From Gammaproteobacteria bacterium (GTDB taxonomy: Bacteria > Pseudomonadota > Gammaproteobacteria > GRL18), in assembly GCA_013139395.1 (NCBI GenBank), contig WTAX01000235.1:1-19938 (forward strand): a stretch of 19,938 bases of DNA. Reading direction: 5' to 3'. Numbering within the stretch: the first letter of the stretch is position 1; each line of letters begins with the position of its first letter. A model generated the notes under the pieces. The model saw only the letters and a program-made list of their open reading frames with translations, searched no databases and was not told the origin of the DNA. The position numbers were made by a program, and so were the translations under genes. Positions 1 through 6,109 of this stretch are shown piece after piece.

Positions 1-237
1 GTTCAGAGATTGAACGTAGAATGAAGCCTCATCAAGAGTACGGATAATTTCTTTTTTATTATGATTTAAACTATCTGAAAGATAATTTGTTTTACCCAGA
101 CACCATTGTTCGTAGTCAGCATAAGCCAATAAATTTAAGCGTAATAATAATTCAACAGGCTGATAGCAAGCGCTATCAATAATGAGCTGATCAATGGTAT
201 GAATAAGGTCTTTATCTAAATTTATTGTATTTTTCAT
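1..237 (-). CDS. Unknown protein, N-terminal 79 residues (truncated by window edge)
   Basis: I read an ATG at 235-237 on the minus strand and an open frame that continues to the first base of the window, so only the amino-terminal part is present. The product begins MKNTINLDKDLIHTIDQLI and contains a motif reading PVELLLRLNLLAYADYEQW, followed by a Lys- and Asn-rich stretch. It looks soluble and helical, with no signal peptide or membrane segment. The motif recalls small conserved hypothetical proteins of gammaproteobacteria, but I cannot name a family. There is no clear Shine-Dalgarno sequence before the ATG. It is divergent from the unknown gene at 398, with about 160 bases between them, so the two may share a control region. 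No function is proposed. Confidence 0.65.
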   Translation of the reverse strand, partial: MKNTINLDKDLIHTIDQLIIDSACYQPVELLLRLNLLAYADYEQWCLGKTNYLSDSLNHNKKEIIRTLDEASFYVQSLN

Positions 238-353
238 CGTGGTAATTATTTATGGTTATCGTATTGCCTCAAAAGAAAAGATAAGACTTGAATCAGGTAT
301 AAAGTATCCCAAACTTTTGAAAATAAGATCAGAATTATAACGCTATAAAAAAG

Positions 354-376
354 AAAAGGCTTATAAAGTGCCTTTT
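354..376 (+). promoter_or_regulatory. Leader hairpin with a T-rich tail before the gene at 398
   Basis: AAAAGGC (354-360) pairs perfectly with GCCTTTT (370-376) around a 9-base loop, and the right arm runs into TATTT. It lies just upstream of the GGAG ribosome binding site at 388-391. The shape is that of a weak intrinsic terminator, so it could act as an attenuator, or as a terminator read from either side because the other strand also has a T-rich tail. The stem has only three G-C pairs. Function is inference. Confidence 0.35.
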
Positions 377-397
377 TATTTGACTATTGGAGTACGA

Positions 398-1099
398 ATG
401 AGCCAGGCGAACGAACAAAAAGAAAATTTCATTGACACTTCTGATGCAAAAGAATCACGTGAATTTCTAGCAGAAAAAGTGGCCGAACTGACACAAAAGC
501 TGGATGCATTACCTGCGGTTGTCGAGCCAATGACGAGAGCTCGGTTATTGCTTGATTTAGCTAATGCAGAACTGGGTATGACTCAAATGAGTGATGTATG
601 GAATCATGCAAAAGCTGCTTTTGATGTGTGTATTGCTCATGAAGAATGGCAGCTGGCCATTGAAGCCTGTGACCTGTTGTATCAAACAGAACTACCATCC
701 TCAATTGTGGCGTTGGGACATGGCGTCTGGTTATCAGTGACCTATCCTGTAGAACCGGAATACAGCATTAATATGCTCAATAATGTGATTAATGAAACCA
801 CCGATGATGCCGATGGCGCTGCATTGGCTGCCATCACAGCACATTTTATTGTTGATCAGCGTACTGAAGGTGAAAAGCGTAAGGACCTAAAAGTATTGAC
901 CAGTAATATGTTAGCTAAAGTGGCTCTACGTCATAGTAAAGTAGAAACACAGGTTGGTCTTGATGTCTGGATGGATAAATTAGAACTCAGAGAACCTGAT
1001 GTTTTTTTACCTAGAATGAGTATGGTGGTTGGCGCGATTGTTGGTGATGGCAATTGGTGGTTTGACAGAGAAGAATTAAAAAGTAAGATCGCAAGATAA
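398..1099 (+). CDS. Conserved hypothetical protein, 233 residues
   Basis: I chose the ATG at 398, product beginning MSQANEQKEN, because GGAG lies 7 bases upstream; an in-frame GTG at 368 would start inside the leader hairpin and has no ribosome binding site. The protein is acidic, soluble and mostly alpha-helical. An N-terminal segment with heptad-like spacing (EFLAEKVAELTQKLDAL) is followed by helices that look like a repeat scaffold (ARLLLDLANAELGM, AIEACDLLYQ), and the end is Trp-rich (GDGNWWFDREELKSK). There is no signal peptide, no membrane segment and no catalytic motif I recognise. TPR-like helical packing is possible but not shown. It is probably transcribed alone: its upstream neighbour is divergent and its downstream neighbour convergent. 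Function unknown. Confidence 0.75.
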   Translation: MSQANEQKENFIDTSDAKESREFLAEKVAELTQKLDALPAVVEPMTRARLLLDLANAELGMTQMSDVWNHAKAAFDVCIAHEEWQLAIEACDLLYQTELPSSIVALGHGVWLSVTYPVEPEYSINMLNNVINETTDDADGAALAAITAHFIVDQRTEGEKRKDLKVLTSNMLAKVALRHSKVETQVGLDVWMDKLELREPDVFLPRMSMVVGAIVGDGNWWFDREELKSKIAR

Positions 1100-1105
1100 A
1101 ATACG

Positions 1106-1197
1106 AGTTAATGTTCATCCATAAATAGCTGTTTCTTTTCTTCCCCCTTCTTTAGAAGGGGGAGGTTAAAAGCAGAATAAACGGATGAACACTAACT
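1106..1197. repeat. 92-bp inverted-repeat element between convergent genes
   Basis: AGTTAATGTTCATCC at 1106-1120 is matched in inverted orientation at 1183-1197 (14 of 15 bases). These ends enclose a strong central hairpin at 1143-1162. The right end overlaps the stop codon of the leftward gene (1196-1198). Terminal inverted repeats around a hairpin resemble a very small miniature element, but a compound bidirectional terminator is equally possible. I see no second copy in the window. Confidence 0.45.
1143..1162. terminator. Bidirectional hairpin terminator
   Basis: CCCCCTTC (1143-1150) pairs perfectly with GAAGGGGG (1155-1162) around a TTTA loop, giving a very stable 8-bp stem. It stands between two convergent genes, ending at 1099 and 1196. 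Upstream lies TTTCTTTT, which on the minus strand is an A-rich tract opposite the stem; the T-tail on the plus strand is weak (AGGTTAAA). Position and strength support termination or transcript-end protection for both genes. Confidence 0.6.
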
Positions 1198-2713
1198 AAT
1201 CAATAATCTCATCCCCGTGAAATGTACTTTCAAAATGCATATTCTGGCCTTTAACACCATGAGACGTTAATAACGGCTTGAGCAGGTGATTCAGGTGTCC
1301 AGGTGCGGCAATATACAAATCAAAATTTAATAAATGACTGTGTTCATCATGAAGATGCAGCATAAGAGTTTCGGCAACTACATCGGTTTTTGCTTCACAC
1401 ATAATGCGTGTATAAGTAAAATTATCCAGCGCATCATTCCAGGAACGACATAAATTATCCAGATAATGATTTTCTACCTTCGTTGTCATCCAATATAAAT
1501 GAATGGCCTCAGCATGATCCAGTGACATTGCGTGTTCTATCAAGCTTTTTATTGCAGAAAAGCCCGTATCCCAAGCAACAAAAATTAAAGAGTTTGGAGA
1601 GTCTTCATCAAGCACAAAACTGCCGTGAGGCCCCTCGAGTGTCACACTATCATTGTTCTTTAAATCCTGGATAACGGTCTGAGCAAAAGCTGCGTTGTTA
1701 TTAACAGGAATGTGAAACTCCAGATTACTGGGTTCACAGGGACAACTGGCTATTGAATACTCGGCATTAACAGGTTCACTATTATCCTGTAAGTAATTAT
1801 CAAGATTTAATTCAATATGCTGACCTGCCAGAAATCTCAGACGCTGGCTGCGAGGTGTTTTTAGCGTAAGTATTATGACATGCTCACTTGAGTGATCAAT
1901 TTTTTTAACTTTAGAGGCAATCGTTTGTAATGGAATATCATCAGCACTGACGGCTTCTTCTGTTTCTAAAGTAATATCTGTTTTTGCTGCATTAGAGCAG
2001 GTCAGAATATAGCCCTGACTTTTTTCACTTTCAGAAAAAATATAGTCCTGATGCCTGGTTTTTTCGACCTGACCGGAAAGTAGTTTAGCTCTACACTTGC
2101 CGCATTTACCATTATTGCAACCATAATCAACAGCTAAACCTGAACGTAAAGCGGACTCAAGCAATGTTTCAGACTTATCAGAAATATAGTCATGACGGCT
2201 GGGTAATAATCTGACGTGGGGTAACATAAATTGCTTAATCTGATTTTCCAGTTGCTCAACAGGAGTGGTGAGTTTATCTTCTTCAAGAGCATTATGGGCC
2301 GTATTAAACCATTGTCTTATTTCATTAAAAGCATGTTCAGGATTAGAGATAACATTAAGTTCTATGAATTTCTGCTTCATGCCATCAATTAATTCCTCCA
2401 TGTTTGCTGCTTGTTTGCGCTCTTCAGCCAGCTCCTTGTTTATTTTAATAATACGACGACTTAACGCATCTGCCTGAGCACCATCACGTTCACTTTGGAC
2501 CATTTTATGCACAGCATCCTGCATAAATTTTTCCATCTTTTCGAGCATGGTATTGTCTTCATAGGCTGCATCTGGAAAGGCTTTTTTTAAATCAGAAAGT
2601 ACAACAGTACCTTCCATAACAGTGAGTTTATTTTCTTGAATTTTTTTTTGAATATCACCGCGTTTGACACCAATGAGGCGTGCGGCCTGAGAAAGAGATA
2701 AATGACGATCCAT
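1196..2713 (-). CDS. HTH / 2Fe-2S ferredoxin / flavin reductase fusion protein, 505 residues
   Basis: The start is the ATG at 2711-2713, because AAGGAG precedes it by a few bases; a longer upstream reading exists but is hydrophobic and lacks a ribosome site. Residues about 4-45 (LSLSQAARLIGVKRGDIQKK) look like an excisionase/MerR-type helix-turn-helix, and about 55-120 is a charged coiled coil. A plant-type 2Fe-2S ferredoxin domain follows, with ligands C199, C204, C207 and C239 in the expected C-x4-C-x2-C-x31-C spacing. The rest is a ferredoxin-NADP-reductase-like module: FAD-binding segment NAEYSIAS near Y319 (the usual RxYS Arg is absent), nucleotide-binding segment VAWDTGFSAIKSL near W381 (usually a GGTG-like loop) and a C-terminal YIAAPGH segment. 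The reductase half resembles the CDP-6-deoxyhexose reductase / oxygenase-reductase family. The partner and target are unknown; a DNA-linked or scaffolded redox role is inference. Confidence 0.85.
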   Translation of the reverse strand: MDRHLSLSQAARLIGVKRGDIQKKIQENKLTVMEGTVVLSDLKKAFPDAAYEDNTMLEKMEKFMQDAVHKMVQSERDGAQADALSRRIIKINKELAEERKQAANMEELIDGMKQKFIELNVISNPEHAFNEIRQWFNTAHNALEEDKLTTPVEQLENQIKQFMLPHVRLLPSRHDYISDKSETLLESALRSGLAVDYGCNNGKCGKCRAKLLSGQVEKTRHQDYIFSESEKSQGYILTCSNAAKTDITLETEEAVSADDIPLQTIASKVKKIDHSSEHVIILTLKTPRSQRLRFLAGQHIELNLDNYLQDNSEPVNAEYSIASCPCEPSNLEFHIPVNNNAAFAQTVIQDLKNNDSVTLEGPHGSFVLDEDSPNSLIFVAWDTGFSAIKSLIEHAMSLDHAEAIHLYWMTTKVENHYLDNLCRSWNDALDNFTYTRIMCEAKTDVVAETLMLHLHDEHSHLLNFDLYIAAPGHLNHLLKPLLTSHGVKGQNMHFESTFHGDEIID

Positions 2714-2839
2714 TGATAACTCCTTTTTTATTAATAGATGTTTTATTTGTAGAAGTGTACTGCTAATAATTATTATTTTAATGTGTTGATATTTACTCAC
2801 AAATGTAGACTATAAAGGAGGAGATGTCTGTTAATTGGA

Positions 2840-3709
2840 TCAAATAATATCAAGATATTTTTGTGGTTCAACATTCCACTTAAGATCCGCCTCAGAACTG
2901 ATGACTGTAATTTTTTCTTGCTTAGAAAGATCAATAAGTACAGGCTCGACTGTTTTACGTGATTTTGTATTGAGAAAGATGACAACACAAGGTGCTAGTA
3001 AATTGCTATTATTTTCTGTGACTACTGCCAGATGATGATTGCTGAGCATTACCAAGGTAGCAGGTGGATAAATACCCACACAGTGAATAAATTCCTGCAC
3101 AAGTCCAGAGTTAAAATGTGAACCGGTCCAGGATAACATGCGCTTTAGCACAACGGATGGATCTTGCCCTTTGTGATAACAACGATCGGCTGTTAGAGCA
3201 TCATAAACATCAACAATTGCAGACATCTGCCCCAGCAAACTGATTTCATCACCTTTTTTACCGCCGGGATAACCGGAACCATCATATTTTTCATGGTGTA
3301 ATGCTGCAACATCTAATGCATTTTGATTGATGCCGGGTGTTTTTGATAAAATGATATGGCTATCGACAACGTGCCCGCGCATAATCACAAGTTCTTCGTC
3401 TGTTAATTTATCTGTTTAGCTTCTTTGCATGTCTGTCTTAAGGGTTTTTGTGATTCTTTTTTTAAAGATGAGGGTTGATTCTCTGTGATTTTTAAATCGG
3501 GGAGAGAAGCTGGTTTTTTTCTTGAACATCTAATCCTTTACAAGTATCAATTTTTAGTGATTTGATGCCAATAGTATGAATTTTTTTATATCTTTTGTTG
3601 CTGTTATTTTAAATTGATTTCGGGCAAAGGGATGTTGTATCCAGGGGCAATTCAGTTCATGAATATACATGCCGGATGTTAATTGTTCAGTAGAAATGGT
3701 TTTGATCAT
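2840..3709 (-). pseudogene. Decayed HD-GYP cyclic-di-GMP phosphodiesterase with DUF3391 N-terminus
   Basis: From the ATG at 3707-3709 I translate MIKTISTEQLTSGMYIHELN, continuing CPWIQHPFARNQFKITATKD: a clear DUF3391 domain. At an A7 tract (3581-3587 on the plus strand as T7) the frame is lost and stops at 3554-3556; one extra base restores IHTIGIKSLKIDTCKGLDVQ, the expected end of DUF3391. A second A7 tract (3514-3520) again separates frames. The HD-GYP signal resumes in the first frame near 3415 (KLTDEELVIMRGHVV), then HHEKYDGSGYPGG and DVYDALTADRCYHKG, to the stop at 2840. The roughly 100 residues that should lie between, including the HDIGK metal site, are missing. The remaining open frame (GTG at 3386-3388 to 2840) encodes 182 residues with the GYP half only. 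Active members hydrolyse cyclic di-GMP; this copy cannot be catalytic as read. Confidence 0.85.
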
Positions 3710-3805
3710 AACAAAAGTTACTTAGGCTCTAAAATACCAGAAGTGATAATTCTCATTATAGACATGAAAATTTAAAAATCTATTTTTAGCAGTAAATGTT
3801 ATTAT

Positions 3806-3831
3806 TCTGTGGATAGTATCTGTGGATAGTA
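3806..3831. repeat. 13-bp perfect tandem duplication
   Basis: TCTGTGGATAGTA occurs twice in direct contact, at 3806-3818 and 3819-3831. It lies about 20 bases beyond the 3' end of the leftward tRNA-Glu and before the HD-GYP remnant. No gene or hairpin is visible in 3710-3851 apart from this. Confidence 0.8.
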
Positions 3832-3851
3832 ATGAGAGTAAAACAAGGAAG

Positions 3852-3927
3852 TGGCGTCCCCTAGGGGGTTCGAACCCCTGTTACCGCCGTGAAAGGGCGG
3901 TGTCCTAGGCCACTAGACGAAGGGGAC
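3852..3927 (-). tRNA. tRNA-Glu (anticodon UUC)
   Basis: The reverse complement runs from GTCCCCTTCGTC (5' end at 3927) to GGGGACG plus an encoded CCA (3852-3854), 76 bases. The acceptor stem GTCCCCT/AGGGGAC is intact, the anticodon stem CCGCC/GGCGG encloses CTTTCAC with anticodon TTC at 3891-3893, and the T arm AGGGGTTCGAACCCCCT is standard apart from a C near the end of the T loop where Escherichia coli has T. It is nearly identical to the enterobacterial tRNA-Glu as I remember it. It supplies glutamate for translation and, through glutamyl-tRNA reductase, for haem synthesis. A sigma70-type promoter stands about 110 bases upstream, with tandem repeats in between. Confidence 0.97.
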
Positions 3928-3930
3928 ATT

Positions 3931-3994
3931 GTGCTAACTAATAATAGCGCTAACTAATAATAGTGCTAACTAATAATAGTGCTAACTAAAAAAG
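3931..3994. repeat. Four tandem 16-bp repeats in the tRNA-Glu leader
   Basis: The unit GTGCTAACTAATAATA is at 3931-3946, 3947-3962 (GCGC variant), 3963-3978 and, with a decayed end, 3979-3994. It starts three bases after the tRNA gene and lies between that gene and its predicted promoter, so it would be transcribed as 5' leader. The unit has no internal palindrome. Origin by slippage is likely. Confidence 0.9.
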
Positions 3995-4040
3995 TCAGAT
4001 TTGAATAGTCCTTCGAAGCGATTAGCTAGAAAGTGCGCAT

Positions 4041-4069
4041 ATTATAGGGTTGAGATTTTAATTAGTCAA
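4041..4069 (-). promoter_or_regulatory. Sigma70-type promoter of tRNA-Glu
   Basis: On the minus strand TTGACT (4064-4069) and a perfect TATAAT (4041-4046) are separated by 17 bases. A GC-rich stretch (GCGC) follows the -10 box, as is usual for stable-RNA promoters under stringent control. The predicted start near 4034 gives a leader of about 107 bases before the tRNA. No other leftward gene lies closer. Confidence 0.75.
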
Positions 4070-4215
4070 ACATTAATTTTGTTTTTTTTAATTTTTCCTC
4101 GTTAGAGTAAGAATAAATAAAAAAATCATTAAATTATCAATTGCTTATAGATAATATTGATGGCTTTTTATATTATATAAGTCTCTATTGAATATTTCTC
4201 AGGAGCTCGATAATT

Positions 4216-5886
4216 ATGAATGATTTAATTGAATCAACTGCCTGGCTTAAACTGAAAGAACATTATGAAACGATAAAAGATGTTCATATGCGTGATATGT
4301 TTGCTGAAGAACCTCAGCGTTTTGAGGCTTTTTCGGCCAGTTTGAATGATATATTGTTAGATTATTCAAAAAACCGGGTGACTGCCGAGACTATGGAACT
4401 TTTATTTGCCCTGGCGCGACAGGCTAATGTGGAAGAATGGCGTGATAATATGCTGGCAGGAATGGCAATAAATTCCACAGAAAATCGCTCTGTATTACAC
4501 ATGGCATTGAGAAATCGCTCTAATAAACCGATTCGGGTCGATGGCCGCAATGTAATGCCTAAGGTTAAAGCTGTTTTAGCTCATATGAGAGATTTTTCTG
4601 AACAAGTACGTTCCGGTGAGTGGCGTGGTTATAACGGAGCCAGAATAAAAAGTATTGTCAATATTGGTATCGGTGGTTCTGATCTCGGCCCTCATGTGGT
4701 TTGTGAAGCGATGAAGCCTTTTGCGCAACGAGGTTTAAAAGCCTATTTTGTTTCCAATGCAGATGCCACTCATCTGGTTGAGACTTTAAAGCAAGTTGAA
4801 CCGGAATCCACATTATTTGTTATTGCCTCCAAAACATTTACCACACAGGAAACAATGCTTAATGCCTACAGTGCCAGGAAGTGGTTTATGGATCTGGTTG
4901 GTAATGAAAAGGCCATAGAAAAACATTTTGTGGCCGTAACAACCAATATTGAATTAGCTGAAAAATTTGGCATTAATGAAGCGAATACCTTTGAGTTTTG
5001 GGATTGGGTCGGAGGACGTTATTCTTTATGGTCGTCAGTGGGTTTAACCATCGCACTCTATCTGGGCATGGATCATTTTGAATCCCTGCTAGAAGGGGCT
5101 TATGATATGGATCAGCATTTCCAAAATACCCCCCTGGAAGAAAATGTTCCGGTGATTCTGGCTTTATTAGGGATTTGGTATAACAACTTCTTTGATGCGC
5201 AAAGTCATGCGATTATGCCCTATAGCCAATATTTAGAGCGTCTGCCGGATTATTTGCAGCAATTAGATATGGAAAGTAATGGTAAAACCATTGATCGTAG
5301 CGGTCATCGAGTCAATTACTTAACCGGGCCTATTATCTGGGGCCAGTCAGGTACCAATGGACAGCATGCTTTCTTCCAGTTATTACATCAGGGTACTAAA
5401 CCGGTTCCTGCTGATTTTCTTATTCCTGCCTTAAGTCAAAATCCCCTTGGCTTACATCATAGGGTGCTGTTTTCTAACTGTTTAGCTCAAACCAAAGCAT
5501 TAATGCTGGGTAAAAAATATGCTGAAGCAGTGGATGAAATGAAGCATCAGGGCTTTGACAAAGAAACTATTGAAGAAGTCATTCAACATAAGGTTTTTGA
5601 TGGTAATAAGCCAACCAACACCATTATCTTTGAACGACTCACACCAAAAACATTAGGCTCTATATTAGCCATGTATGAACATAAAGTTTTTGTGCAGGGG
5701 ATTATCTGGAATATTAATTCCTATGATCAATGGGGTGTTGAGTATGGCAAGGTACTGGCTGGTCAAATTCAGAAGGACTTATCAACACCGGGTGATGTTG
5801 AAAATCATGATTCCTCTACCAATGGCCTGATTAATTATCGCAAACGGGTTTATTTTGATGAAATTGAAAAAGGCGGCAATGATTAA
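4216..5886 (+). CDS. pgi: Glucose-6-phosphate isomerase
   Basis: Interconverts glucose 6-phosphate and fructose 6-phosphate in the cytosol, in glycolysis, gluconeogenesis and sugar-nucleotide supply. The 556 residues match the usual bacterial length of about 550. Visible motifs are the sugar-phosphate-binding NIGIGGSDLGP from N149, SKTFTTQET from S205, PGI signature 1 DWVGGRYSLWSSVG from D263, the catalytic Glu in MESNGKT (E353), the catalytic His in NGQHAFF (H384) and signature 2 SYDQWGVEYGK with catalytic K512. The start is supported by AGGAG at 4201-4205, 10 bases before the ATG. It stands alone: tRNA-Glu is divergent and the chemoreceptor is convergent. The 288 bases upstream hold the tRNA repeats and promoter; I found no convincing pgi promoter boxes. 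All catalytic residues are present. Confidence 0.98.
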   Translation: MNDLIESTAWLKLKEHYETIKDVHMRDMFAEEPQRFEAFSASLNDILLDYSKNRVTAETMELLFALARQANVEEWRDNMLAGMAINSTENRSVLHMALRNRSNKPIRVDGRNVMPKVKAVLAHMRDFSEQVRSGEWRGYNGARIKSIVNIGIGGSDLGPHVVCEAMKPFAQRGLKAYFVSNADATHLVETLKQVEPESTLFVIASKTFTTQETMLNAYSARKWFMDLVGNEKAIEKHFVAVTTNIELAEKFGINEANTFEFWDWVGGRYSLWSSVGLTIALYLGMDHFESLLEGAYDMDQHFQNTPLEENVPVILALLGIWYNNFFDAQSHAIMPYSQYLERLPDYLQQLDMESNGKTIDRSGHRVNYLTGPIIWGQSGTNGQHAFFQLLHQGTKPVPADFLIPALSQNPLGLHHRVLFSNCLAQTKALMLGKKYAEAVDEMKHQGFDKETIEEVIQHKVFDGNKPTNTIIFERLTPKTLGSILAMYEHKVFVQGIIWNINSYDQWGVEYGKVLAGQIQKDLSTPGDVENHDSSTNGLINYRKRVYFDEIEKGGND

Positions 5887-5908
5887 TGCATTCATAAGCT
5901 AAAAATAG

Positions 5909-6072
5909 TGTAACGATTCAGTGTGTATTCCTAAATAACGCTTGTTAAGCCTATGGTTGCTTATTTTTCTAACTTTGACTTTCTGTTACGAGAACTCGCT
6001 GCGCTCAAACAATCAAAGTCAGAAAAATAAGCAACCACAGGCTTTTTGTAAATAATACGCTGAATAGTTACA
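5909..6072. mobile_element. 164-bp miniature inverted-repeat element (MITE-like), full copy
   Basis: The ends are TGTAACGATTCAG (5909-5921) and CTGAATAGTTACA (6060-6072), inverted copies with one mismatch. Inside, 5949-5978 and 6013-6042 pair over 28 of 30 bases, so the element can form one long hairpin with a 34-base loop containing CTCGCTGCGCTC. It has no coding capacity. A half copy occurs at 18448-18507. A short echo of the right end (AATAGTTACA) follows at 6074-6083. It sits between the convergent genes pgi and the chemoreceptor, where it could end transcription in both directions. Repeat count and inverted ends suggest a non-autonomous transposable element; the parent transposase is not in view. 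Confidence 0.75.
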
Positions 6073-6109
6073 AAATAGTTACAATAATTCTTACCAGGCA
6101 GGCTGATCA

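Noticed and set aside
2815..2847. AAGGAG followed by ATG and a 7-codon frame on the plus strand
   Set aside because: The ribosome-site-like sequence is only three bases from the ATG, the peptide is seven residues, and no rightward gene follows; most likely chance between two leftward genes.
3514..3587. Programmed frameshifting at the two A7 tracts of the HD-GYP gene
   Set aside because: A7 tracts can slip, but restoring the frame still leaves a protein lacking the HD catalytic half, and two slips in series would be needed; gene decay or sequencing error is simpler.
3852..3927. tRNA-Glu as an integration site of a genomic island
   Set aside because: No integrase is nearby and no partial copy of the tRNA 3' end is seen elsewhere in the window.
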